Positions 14,988 to 22,272 of a stretch of 28,051 nucleotides of DNA are shown here, in pieces; position 1 is the first letter of the stretch, and each line of letters starts with the position of its first letter. Under the pieces are notes generated by a model. It worked only from the letters and a program-made list of their open reading frames with translations. It did no database searches and had not been told where the DNA came from. The DNA comes from an uncultured Eubacteriales bacterium (lineage in GTDB: Bacteria > Bacillota > Clostridia > Oscillospirales > CAG-272): NCBI GenBank assembly GCA_900546635.1, contig URDS01000022.1, forward strand, positions 1 to 28,051, given 5' to 3'. Both the position numbers and the translations under genes were made by a program.

Positions 14988-15019
14988 AAAAGCGGTATAG
15001 CCATGCTATGCCGCTTTTT
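14988..15019 (+). terminator. Intrinsic terminator after rpmA
   Basis: AAAAGCGGTATAGC (14988-15001) pairs with GCTATGCCGCTTTT (15005-15018), 14 positions with one G-U and a 3-base loop, ending in T5. Confidence 0.9.
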
Positions 15020-15104
15020 GCAGATAAAAGCGGTTGCAAAAGCAGAAATACCGATTTTCGGAGTAGGCATAAATTCTGAAATAAAAAATATATAAAAATT
15101 AGAA

Positions 15105-15133
15105 TTGAAATATCCCGGTTATTATTTTAGAAT
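15105..15133 (+). promoter_or_regulatory. Probable sigma-A promoter of the nucleotidyltransferase-galE unit
   Basis: TTGAAA (15105-15110) and TAGAAT (15128-15133) are 17 bases apart in an AT-rich stretch, about 36 bases before the start codon. Confidence 0.62.
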
Positions 15134-15169
15134 AATGAATAAAGAACATAGGGGAAGTTTGGAGGGCGT

Positions 15170-16069
15170 ATGACGCTTGTTGTTTTGGCTGCCGGCATGG
15201 GGTCAAGATATAAAGGGCTCAAACAGATTGATCCGGTCAGCCGTGCAGGTGAATTTATCATAGATTTTTCCGTATATGACGCAATCAAATACGGATACAG
15301 CCGTGTGGTATTTATTATCAAGCGCGAATTGTATGACGTGTTTCGTGAAACGATCGGCCGTCGTCTGGAAAAATATATCGAAGTTCGGTATGTTTTTCAG
15401 GAAAAACAGTTTTTGGACGGAATTGATATTCCCGCAGAGCGGTGCAAGCCGTTTGGAACGGCACATGCGCTGCTGTCCTGTCTCGGCGTTGTGAATGAAC
15501 CTTTTACGGTCATAAATGCGGATGATTTTTACGGCGCGAGCGCGTATCAGTGCGTTTCCGAGTATTTGAAGAACAACCCGTACGACGGAAAATGTCATTT
15601 TTGTATGGCCGGGTATCAGCTTTCCAATACGCTCAGCGAGAGCGGGCATGTATCGCGCGGAGAATGTTTTTCAGACCGGCATGATTATTTGACCGGCATT
15701 ATTGAGCGTGTTAAAATCTGCCGTGACGGAGATACCGCTCGGTATCAGGACGGTGAGGAATGGAAACCGATTTCAAAGGATGCAACGGTTTCGATGAATT
15801 TTTTCGGCTTTACGCCTGAAATTTTGGAATACATACGGGACGGTTTTCTTCGCTTTATACGCGATCCAAAAACCGATCTTAAAAATGCGGAATATTATTT
15901 GCCCCATGCGGCTACACAAATGCTTCAAGACGGGCTTTGCGATATTAAACTTTTGCGTACGGACGCGAAATGGTACGGCGTGACCTATCCGGACGACAAA
16001 GCGCGTGTGGTCGCCGCGATTGAAAACATGATCTCATCCGGCGTTTATCCGGATGGTTTGTGGAAATGA
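15170..16069 (+). CDS. Sugar-phosphate nucleotidyltransferase family protein
   Basis: This encodes 299 residues, with GGAGG 4-5 bases before ATG 15170. The opening VLAAGMGSRYKGLKQ is the nucleotide-binding signature of the GT-A-like nucleotidyltransferases that activate sugar 1-phosphates. INADDFYG (115-122) supplies the metal-binding aspartate, and GTAHALLSC matches the substrate loop. The C-terminal half (about 130-299) is specific to an uncharacterised subgroup common in Clostridia and Bacteroidetes. It is followed after 24 bases by galE, so a UDP-hexose or related nucleotide sugar is plausible, but neither the nucleotide nor the sugar can be read from the sequence. Confidence 0.8.
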   Translation: MTLVVLAAGMGSRYKGLKQIDPVSRAGEFIIDFSVYDAIKYGYSRVVFIIKRELYDVFRETIGRRLEKYIEVRYVFQEKQFLDGIDIPAERCKPFGTAHALLSCLGVVNEPFTVINADDFYGASAYQCVSEYLKNNPYDGKCHFCMAGYQLSNTLSESGHVSRGECFSDRHDYLTGIIERVKICRDGDTARYQDGEEWKPISKDATVSMNFFGFTPEILEYIRDGFLRFIRDPKTDLKNAEYYLPHAATQMLQDGLCDIKLLRTDAKWYGVTYPDDKARVVAAIENMISSGVYPDGLWK

Positions 16070-16093
16070 CATTATAATTTGTGGAGGAACGTT

Positions 16094-17107
16094 ATGGCGA
16101 TTCTTGTTACGGGGGGAACCGGTTTTATCGGCTCGCATACGGTGGTAGAACTCTTAGAGGCGGGGCGTGAAGTTATCATTGTAGATAATTTTTCGAACAG
16201 TAAACCGATTGTGCTCAAACGCATCGAACAGATTACGGGCAAAACCTGCAAGCTGTACGAGGCCGATTTGTTGGATTATGCTGCGATTGAAAAAATCTTT
16301 CAGGAAAACACGATTGATTCCGCAATCCATTTTGCCGGATTGAAAGCAGTCGGCGAATCGGTTGCTCAGCCCTTGCGCTATTATCATAACAATATTACCG
16401 GTACGCTGAATCTCTTGAATATTATGTCAAAGTACGGTGCAAAATGCATTGTCTTTTCCTCTTCCGCAACGGTTTACGGTAAACCGAAATGCGTTCCCAT
16501 CAAGGAGGACGCGGATTTGTATACCACCAATCCCTATGGGGAAACCAAGTTGATGATTGAACGTATTCTTTCGGATCTTTATAATGCGGATCCGGAGTGG
16601 AGCGTTTCTATTCTGCGCTACTTTAATCCGATCGGAGCGCATGAAAGCGGGCTGATCGGGGAAGATCCCAAGGGCATTCCGAACAATTTGCTGCCGTATA
16701 TTTCCAAGGTAGCCATTGGCGCATTGCCGTGTCTTTCCGTGTATGGAAATGATTACAATACACATGACGGCACCGGTGTGCGTGACTATATTCACGTTGT
16801 GGATCTTGCCGATTCGCATCTGAAAGCGCTCGACCGCGCGAAAAAGGTCAACGGAGTGGAGTATTTCAATATCGGTACCGGTGTCGGTTATTCGGTGTTG
16901 GATATTATTCGTGCTTATGAAAAGGCAACCGGCCTTACGATCAATTATAAGATTACGGATCGCCGTCCCGGCGATATAGATGAATGCTATGCCGATCCGT
17001 CGAAAGCCAGAGATGTTTTGGGGTGGACGGCTACGCGCGGCATCGAAGAGATGTGCCGGGATTCTGCAAATTGGCAGAAAAAGAATCCGAACGGATATGA
17101 TTCTTAA
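16094..17107 (+). CDS. galE: UDP-glucose 4-epimerase
   Basis: This encodes 337 residues. ATG 16094 has GGAGG 6 bases upstream; a TTG at 16079 was rejected. It interconverts UDP-glucose and UDP-galactose (often also the N-acetyl forms) in the cytoplasm. The NAD-binding motif is TGGTGFIG (6-13), and DNFSNS follows the second strand. VFSSSATVYG precedes the catalytic YGETK (Tyr148, Lys152). RYFNPIGAHESGLIGEDP and HDGTGVRDYIHVVDLA are hallmark GalE blocks. Length is the usual size. It lies 24 bases after the nucleotidyltransferase and ends before a terminator, so the two genes form a unit for nucleotide-sugar supply. Confidence 0.96.
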   Translation: MAILVTGGTGFIGSHTVVELLEAGREVIIVDNFSNSKPIVLKRIEQITGKTCKLYEADLLDYAAIEKIFQENTIDSAIHFAGLKAVGESVAQPLRYYHNNITGTLNLLNIMSKYGAKCIVFSSSATVYGKPKCVPIKEDADLYTTNPYGETKLMIERILSDLYNADPEWSVSILRYFNPIGAHESGLIGEDPKGIPNNLLPYISKVAIGALPCLSVYGNDYNTHDGTGVRDYIHVVDLADSHLKALDRAKKVNGVEYFNIGTGVGYSVLDIIRAYEKATGLTINYKITDRRPGDIDECYADPSKARDVLGWTATRGIEEMCRDSANWQKKNPNGYDS

Positions 17108-17122
17108 CGTATAAAGATAAAT

Positions 17123-17148
17123 AAAAGTCCAGATACCTCTGGACTTTT
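17123..17148. terminator. Intrinsic terminator after galE
   Basis: AAAAGTCCAGA (17123-17133) and TCTGGACTTTT (17138-17148) form a perfect 11-bp stem with loop TACC, with A and T runs on either side. A near copy lies 316 bases downstream. Confidence 0.9.
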
Positions 17149-17199
17149 CATCCTGTCAAAAAAGTGAAAATCGCAAATCAAATACGTTTACAAGGAGGA

Positions 17200-17392
17200 C
17201 AAGTGCCGCCTTATAAACACCTTACAGGCGCGCAAGTGCCGCCAAGGGCGGCGCGACGGCGCGAATACGCCCTTCGGAAAGGGGTTCTCCTTGTGGCGTC
17301 AGGACTCCTCCCGGCTTGCGCCGGGCACCTCTTTTTTGGCATCAGGACTCCCCCAGGCTGACGCCTGGTACCCCCTCATGCCTGTACTCACG
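17200..17392. repeat. Hairpin-rich intergenic repeat element with tandem 43-nt units
   Basis: CAAGTGCCGCC occurs at 17200-17210 and 17233-17243. Two head-to-tail units start at 17295 and 17338 (both GGC[G/A]TCAGGACTCC) and each holds a hairpin: CCCGGC/GCCGGG (17310-17315, 17320-17325) in the first and CCAGGC/GCCTGG (17353-17358, 17363-17368) in the second. The single change inside the stem is compensated on the other arm. A third hairpin, GCCGCC/GGCGGC, is at 17238-17252. No convincing gene is present: the open frame across it lacks coding character. The stretch is GC-richer than its flanks. Confidence 0.65.
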
Positions 17393-17408
17393 CTTATACG
17401 CGCCCCAT

Positions 17409-17434
17409 CGTCGAAAAACTTTCGTTTTTCGACG
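17409..17434. other. Perfect 11-bp hairpin
   Basis: CGTCGAAAAAC (17409-17419) and GTTTTTCGACG (17424-17434) pair perfectly around TTTC. No T tract follows, so it is not a standard terminator by itself. It is part of the hairpin cluster between galE and the regulator gene. Confidence 0.6.
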
Positions 17435-17438
17435 GTCA

Positions 17439-17466
17439 AAAAAGTCCAGATCCCTCTGGGCTTTTT
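17439..17466. terminator. Terminator near the 3' end of the AraC regulator (near copy of the galE terminator)
   Basis: AAAAAGTCCAGA (17439-17450) pairs with TCTGGGCTTTTT (17455-17466), 12 positions with one G-U and loop TCCC. A and T runs on both sides let it act in both directions. It lies 30 bases past the stop of the minus-strand regulator gene. Confidence 0.83.
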
Positions 17467-17495
17467 GTTTATCTGAACACTGAGTCGGATATAAA

Positions 17496-18353
17496 TTATT
17501 CAAAGTATGCTGAGGGGGCGACTCCGTAATATTTTTTAAAAACTCTGGAGAAATAACTGACATTGGAAAATCCGAGATAATCTGCCGCCTGATTGACATT
17601 CATATAAGTACTGCGCAAAAGATAGGCCGCATGCCGCATACGCAGATTGAGTATATAGTCGTTAATTGTCATGTGCATATGTTTTTTAAAAAGGCGCATG
17701 CAGTATTGTTTGGAGAAGCTTGTATTTTGACAGATATCATCCAGTGTGATATTGTGCATATAATTCTCTTTGATATAGGAAATGATTAAATTTACCGACG
17801 ACGGCATGCTGCTTTCGTTTTGGAATAATTCGCAAAAGGACTGTGAAATATAAAACATCATTTCGGAAAATTGCAGCGCAAGCAAAATTTGCATTTTTCT
17901 GTTTTGACTGATTTGCGTATTGATGCTTTTATGGAGCATTAATTCTATATTTTGCTTTTGATTCCCCATCGTCATTTTATAGTCAAAAAGGAGATTGGAT
18001 TCTTCGTGCGCTTTATAGCCGTAAAACGGATTGCCGGGCGGTATGCTGTCAGAGGGGGATAGGTCGGCAGGCGGATGTTCACAGGGGATAAGGTCGCCGT
18101 CGAAATGAAAAAAAGTATATTCACAGGAGGTGGCCGTATAGGGGCGGTAAAGCGTGTTTTTGGGTACCAGCGCAATATCTCCCTTGGTAAAGGTATATTC
18201 TGTGCCGTTCATCTGAAAACGGCATTCGCCGCTGTGGAAAATGACCAGCAAATTCACGACCATCTGACGGCCGCTGTGGCTCCATCCGCTTTTTTCATTG
18301 ACTTTTCCCGTCATACTGATATAGGGAAGCTGGGCAAAGTTATAGAGAAACAT
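17496..18353 (-). CDS. AraC-family transcriptional regulator
   Basis: This encodes 285 residues. The start is ATG 18353, with GGGAGGG 5 bases upstream. The N-terminal part (about 1-135) has the cupin-like sensor pattern of sugar-responsive AraC proteins (VIFHSGECRFQMNGTEY, then FTKGDIALVPKNTLYRPY). The C-terminal 100 residues form the double helix-turn-helix: ITLDDICQNTSFSKQYCMRLFKK for the first and VNQAADYLGFSNVSYFSRVFKKY for the second, ending GVAPSAYF. All hallmark positions are present. It is divergent from the putative glycosidase gene, with 233 bases between, so it most likely activates that gene series in response to a sugar. The effector is unknown. Confidence 0.93.
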   Translation of the reverse strand: MFLYNFAQLPYISMTGKVNEKSGWSHSGRQMVVNLLVIFHSGECRFQMNGTEYTFTKGDIALVPKNTLYRPYTATSCEYTFFHFDGDLIPCEHPPADLSPSDSIPPGNPFYGYKAHEESNLLFDYKMTMGNQKQNIELMLHKSINTQISQNRKMQILLALQFSEMMFYISQSFCELFQNESSMPSSVNLIISYIKENYMHNITLDDICQNTSFSKQYCMRLFKKHMHMTINDYILNLRMRHAAYLLRSTYMNVNQAADYLGFSNVSYFSRVFKKYYGVAPSAYFE

Positions 18354-18445
18354 AGAACCCTCCCAAATGGATTAATAAAAATAGTATACATCAAAACACA
18401 GAAAAAGGAAATAGAATTGTGTGAAATATGAAAAAAACAGCGGAA

Positions 18446-18462
18446 GTTTCATATTTTGAAAC
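18446..18462. promoter_or_regulatory. Inverted repeat, candidate operator for the AraC regulator
   Basis: GTTTCA (18446-18451) and TGAAAC (18457-18462) flank TATTT, 20 bases upstream of the -35 box of the divergent operon. Its position fits an activator site, though AraC proteins more often bind direct repeats. Confidence 0.4.
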
Positions 18463-18481
18463 AAAATGGTATATTTGTGTA

Positions 18482-18510
18482 TTGTGATAAATGGGTGATT
18501 GTACTATACT
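18482..18510 (+). promoter_or_regulatory. Promoter of the putative glycan-use operon
   Basis: TTGTGA (18482-18487) and TATACT (18505-18510) are 17 bases apart. The weak -35 box would suit activator dependence. The implied leader is about 70 bases. Confidence 0.65.
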
Positions 18511-18586
18511 GTTAATGTAAGTTATCTACAAAAAAGCATGTATACAGAAGTAGATTTTAATCATTTTGGCAGAGGATGGGAGTATT

Positions 18587-20581
18587 ATGTTAGTACGCAC
18601 AGACGCTTTGAGTTTTGAAGTTAATGAAACAGCCACGCGCGCCGGTTTCATTGTGAACGGGAATGTTGATACGGCGGAAATGCAGTCGGATTTTTGGCGT
18701 TTGATTTTGGATGACGGCATGAAAACGGAAATTCCGATTTTTTCCCACCGTCAGACCGGAAAAGCCGAACTCCGGGACGGCGCTTTGGTTATAGAATATG
18801 AAAATCTCGTTTCCGAGTACGGCGATACATACGCAGTTCATTTTACGGTGACCGTTGAGGTTGAGGACGGGCTTCTCAAATTCACACCGTATATCGAAAA
18901 TAAGACCGCGGACGTTCGAGTGAACGAATGTTTCTGCCCGCTGGCCGATTTTACGCAGCTTTGCGGGGAAAAAGAAAAAGATGCGATCTATATGCCGCAC
19001 GGACTCGGTAAAAGAGTGGAAAATCCGTGGAGCTTTTTGCAGGGAATGACGACGAATTACTATGCGCATAACGATACGGAAATATTTTGGCACCTTCATT
19101 ATCCGCGCGCATCTATGGGATGGTTTGGCATTGAGAGCGGAAATCATTTTCTGTACGTTGCCAGATATGATGAAAAAATGCGGCATTGCTTTTTGACCGT
19201 CCGTCAAAGAATTCATGCGTCTCCTACGAACGTTATGCTCGGTATCGACCATTTTCCGATGGCAAGACCGGGGGAAAAGCTGCAGCTTCCGTCCTCGGTG
19301 ATCGGGTTACTTGACGGCGACTGGCGCGCGGCTGCACGAGTTTACAGAGCATATGCGGATAAAACGTTCTTTCAGGTTCCTGCAAAAGCGAAATGGGTGG
19401 AGGAAATGACCGGCTGGCAGAGAATCATCATGCGTTCGCAATACGGAGAGGATTATTATAAGGCGGAGGATCTGCCCGAAATCTATCGTATCGGTGCAAA
19501 GTACGGCATTCATACGCTTTTCCTTTTCGCGTGGTGGAAAGAGGGAATGGATCGAAATTACCCCACGTATACCGAACCCTATCCCGGCGCGTTTCAAGCG
19601 TTGCGTGAAAATATTCAGAAAGTCCGGGAATTGGGCGGTCGCGTCATTCTGGAATGCAACTGCCACTTCCTGGATCCGACCAATCCGTTTTATAAAGAAT
19701 TCGGCGATGAAGTTAAAATTTTGGATATCAACGGCAATGAAGTTCGGCCGGCGTTCGTATATCCCGGATACGGAGAATACAGAGCTTCATATGGCGCGAA
19801 GCAGTTTGCGCTTTGCTGCGCGGGTACGGAACGCTGGAGAAATCAGGTGCTCAGCCAGATAAAACAAATGCGGGAATTGGACGCCGATTGTCTGTTTGCC
19901 GATTGTTATGGCGGTACGCCGTATCAGCCTTGCTTTAATGACCGGCACGAACACGGCGCGCGCGTGGACGAGGAATGGATCGGACACCGCAAGTTCTTTG
20001 ATCAGGCTGTAGAGTATTGTGATCGTGAGGATAAGGTGTTCGCGGCGGAGGTCGTAACCGACATTGCCGCCTCATATACACAGTTTTTGCATGGCCTTGT
20101 GAATGTGGATTTTAAAATCAAAAGCGATGCGTTTCCGCAGATGTTCCGATACACATTCCCGGAGGTTATCACGACAGAACGCGGGATTCGCGATGAGGAG
20201 GGCGATTTTGACAGGCGTTTGAAGAGCGCGCTTGTAATGGGCGTTCGATTGGACGCGGAACTGTATGTCTGCCGCGCGGATATCGGCCGTGCACCGAGAT
20301 ATGCCGAAGTTGTCGGTTTTTATACATCGGTACTCAACAAATACGGTGATTTTATGCTGCATGGAAAATTCACCGTGGCGGATACGACCCCGCTTCCTTA
20401 TTATATAAAACGCGGAGAGTATTACAATGCGGCTGAAGATAAGATACTCAGAATATTGTATAACGCCTCCAACAATACGCCCGAAACCGTAGCCGGAATT
20501 ACACTGCAACCCGATGAAATGCACTTTGATATTTTTGATTGTGCAGAGTATAAAAGATTGATAGGAGATACTGCAAAATGA
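18587..20581 (+). CDS. Putative glycoside hydrolase, DUF6259-like TIM-barrel protein
   Basis: This encodes 664 residues. ATG 18587 is chosen for GGGAG 4 bases upstream; a TTG 7 codons earlier precedes that site. There is no signal peptide, so it is cytoplasmic. The first 250 residues look like a beta-sandwich (EVNETATRAGFIVNG and similar strands) as in clan GH-D enzymes. The middle (about 280-560) resembles a TIM barrel: LFLFAWWKEGMDRNYP near 312-327, GGRVILECNCHF, LDADCLFADCYGG with Asp439 at a strand end where GH36/GH31-like enzymes keep a catalytic acid, and AAEVVTDIAAS. A short C-terminal beta domain follows. I place it with DUF6259 from memory of such sequences; substrate and activity are unproven. 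It is the first gene of the unit and overlaps the binding-protein gene by ATGA. Confidence 0.65.
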   Translation: MLVRTDALSFEVNETATRAGFIVNGNVDTAEMQSDFWRLILDDGMKTEIPIFSHRQTGKAELRDGALVIEYENLVSEYGDTYAVHFTVTVEVEDGLLKFTPYIENKTADVRVNECFCPLADFTQLCGEKEKDAIYMPHGLGKRVENPWSFLQGMTTNYYAHNDTEIFWHLHYPRASMGWFGIESGNHFLYVARYDEKMRHCFLTVRQRIHASPTNVMLGIDHFPMARPGEKLQLPSSVIGLLDGDWRAAARVYRAYADKTFFQVPAKAKWVEEMTGWQRIIMRSQYGEDYYKAEDLPEIYRIGAKYGIHTLFLFAWWKEGMDRNYPTYTEPYPGAFQALRENIQKVRELGGRVILECNCHFLDPTNPFYKEFGDEVKILDINGNEVRPAFVYPGYGEYRASYGAKQFALCCAGTERWRNQVLSQIKQMRELDADCLFADCYGGTPYQPCFNDRHEHGARVDEEWIGHRKFFDQAVEYCDREDKVFAAEVVTDIAASYTQFLHGLVNVDFKIKSDAFPQMFRYTFPEVITTERGIRDEEGDFDRRLKSALVMGVRLDAELYVCRADIGRAPRYAEVVGFYTSVLNKYGDFMLHGKFTVADTTPLPYYIKRGEYYNAAEDKILRILYNASNNTPETVAGITLQPDEMHFDIFDCAEYKRLIGDTAK

Positions 20582-22077
20582 AAAAGTTTTTATCATTGTT
20601 TTTCATGTTCGCTATTGTTTGTACGCTGCTTTCTGCGTGCGGTCCCGGCGAGGCGGAGAACACTCTTCCGCCGCCGGATACATCCGCGCCTGTTTCGGAA
20701 AACGGAGATGCGCCGAATTTGCCCACGGCAGAGGAAATCGGCGACATATCGGGCGATTTTCATTTTTTGGTTGCCGGAAACTGGGCATGGAATGACTATG
20801 CTTCCGAGGGTGAGGAAGGCTCGGTCGTGGATGCCGCGATTTTCCGCCGCAATCAATATATTTTAAATAAATATGATGTGAATATCACCAATGAAGATAT
20901 TGTGCGGTATTCTTCCGCCATGGGCAACGGCGACGGCTATACCAAGCTTTACCGGGAGTATATGGCCGGCGACAGCAACTACGATGCGGCGATGCTCGGT
21001 ACCTATGACGTAGCGACGCTTGCCTACAACGGCTATATCCATGATTTGAACGATATTCCGAATTTGGATTTGACAAAAGACTACTGGGATCAGCGCGCAA
21101 ATGCGGATCTTTCCATGAACGGAAAGATGTATTACACCACCGGTGATATTTCGGTTGCCGATAACCGCGCAACCTATGTGCTTTTCTTCAGCAAGGATAT
21201 GATCGAAAAATACGGTATGGATAATCCGTATGATTTGGTTGCCGATAATGAATGGACACTGGAAAAGTTCGGCGAGATGGTCAAGAGCGTCGGCACGGAT
21301 GAAAATAACGACGGTATATATGATAAAAACGATACATTCGGATTGCTGACCCCGACCGATACGCATCTTGCCATTCTGGCGGCGGCGGATGAGCGCGTCA
21401 GCACCATCAACGATGCGGGGCAGATCGAGCTTACATTTTACAGTGAACGCATTGTAAATTTGTATGACCAATATTTGTCCATTGCATCCGATCATGCGCA
21501 TACGTATAACTATCAATACAATTATTTGACGGGCGAAAGAAAAATGAATGCCACGGATGAGGAGCGTGTCGGCATGTTTAATACCGGCCATGCGCTTTTC
21601 TATTCGCATACGATGTTCTATATGGATCACCTTCGCGATATTGAAAGTGATTTCGGCATTCTGCCGTATCCGAAATTTGAAAAAGAGCAGGAGAACTACG
21701 GCAATCTTGTGAGTGCATGGCATTCGCAGTTCCTCTGTGTCCCCGAAAATTCAAAGGACTTGGCTCGCACCGGGATTATTTTGGAAGAACTTGCTTATCA
21801 GGGAAAACAGATGCTGACGCCTGCATATTATGAAAAGACGCTTGTCGGGCAGTATACGCGCGATGAGGAATCGGCGGAAATGCTGGATCTGATTTTTGCA
21901 AACCTTGTGTATGACGTGGGGATTTATTATAATATCGGTACATATAAGGATTGCCTTGCGTCGATTGTCAGAACCGGACAGTCTCTCACAACGATCTATG
22001 AGACCTATCGGACTTCCGCAGAAGCGAAAATCAACAAGATCAACGAGTTTTTCAGTCAGGCAAGCGCAAATTCGTAA
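20578..22077 (+). CDS. Carbohydrate ABC transporter solute-binding lipoprotein (family 1-like)
   Basis: This encodes 499 residues. ATG 20578 overlaps the previous stop, with AGGAGA about 9 bases upstream. The lipoprotein signal peptide ends LLSAC with Cys at residue 21, followed by a Pro/Thr-rich linker (about 22-50). The mature protein shows the large two-lobe sugar-binding pattern. FHFLVAGNWAWNDY gives the first strand, and MLGTYDVATLAYNGYIHDLNDIP is typical. ENNDGIYDKNDTFGLL is the recurring loop of clostridial sugar-binding proteins; FGILPYPKFEKEQENYG and ETYRTSAEAKINKINEFF close the domain. No permease gene follows in the window, so the channel must be encoded elsewhere or downstream. 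The ligand is probably an oligosaccharide handled by the cytoplasmic enzyme encoded just upstream. Confidence 0.85.
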   Translation: MKKFLSLFFMFAIVCTLLSACGPGEAENTLPPPDTSAPVSENGDAPNLPTAEEIGDISGDFHFLVAGNWAWNDYASEGEEGSVVDAAIFRRNQYILNKYDVNITNEDIVRYSSAMGNGDGYTKLYREYMAGDSNYDAAMLGTYDVATLAYNGYIHDLNDIPNLDLTKDYWDQRANADLSMNGKMYYTTGDISVADNRATYVLFFSKDMIEKYGMDNPYDLVADNEWTLEKFGEMVKSVGTDENNDGIYDKNDTFGLLTPTDTHLAILAAADERVSTINDAGQIELTFYSERIVNLYDQYLSIASDHAHTYNYQYNYLTGERKMNATDEERVGMFNTGHALFYSHTMFYMDHLRDIESDFGILPYPKFEKEQENYGNLVSAWHSQFLCVPENSKDLARTGIILEELAYQGKQMLTPAYYEKTLVGQYTRDEESAEMLDLIFANLVYDVGIYYNIGTYKDCLASIVRTGQSLTTIYETYRTSAEAKINKINEFFSQASANS

Positions 22078-22156
22078 GGCTGTATCCAAACAAAATATTC
22101 ACGCCTCATTTGAATGAACTGCGGCGGGCGCAGATGCAAATTTTTGTTATAAACGG

Positions 22157-22197
22157 ATATTTCAGATGCCTCTGCGTTTCGGCGGCATCTGAAATAT
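22157..22197 (+). other. Strong intercistronic hairpin
   Basis: ATATTTCAGATGCC (22157-22170) and GGCATCTGAAATAT (22184-22197) form a perfect 14-bp stem with a 13-base loop. The sequence after it is GTTATAG, without a T run, so it is more likely an mRNA-stability or processing element that sets the binding-protein level above that of the downstream genes, or an inefficient terminator. Confidence 0.6.
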
Positions 22198-22272
22198 GTT
22201 ATAGAAACTGCGGACGGAGCCAGGGGCGGGGCCGACCGCGGGAAACCGAAGCGAAAAGGAGTATTGTATCCA

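Noticed and set aside
17164..17361. Open frame of 65 codons between galE and the AraC gene
   Set aside because: Its translation repeats QVPP because the DNA underneath is a hairpin repeat; no homologous family is evident and it lies between two terminators. Treated as a repeat element.
17123..17466. CRISPR array or insertion sequence in the repeat-rich gap
   Set aside because: Units are directly adjacent without unique spacers and there is no transposase or clear terminal inverted repeat.
18566..18588. TTG start for the DUF6259-like gene
   Set aside because: The Shine-Dalgarno sequence GGGAG lies downstream of it and directly in front of ATG 18587.
20863..21723. Minus-strand open frame of 286 codons opposite the sugar-binding lipoprotein
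   Set aside because: Low-complexity Ile/Val/Arg-rich translation, antisense to a clear gene, no ribosome binding site or domain pattern.
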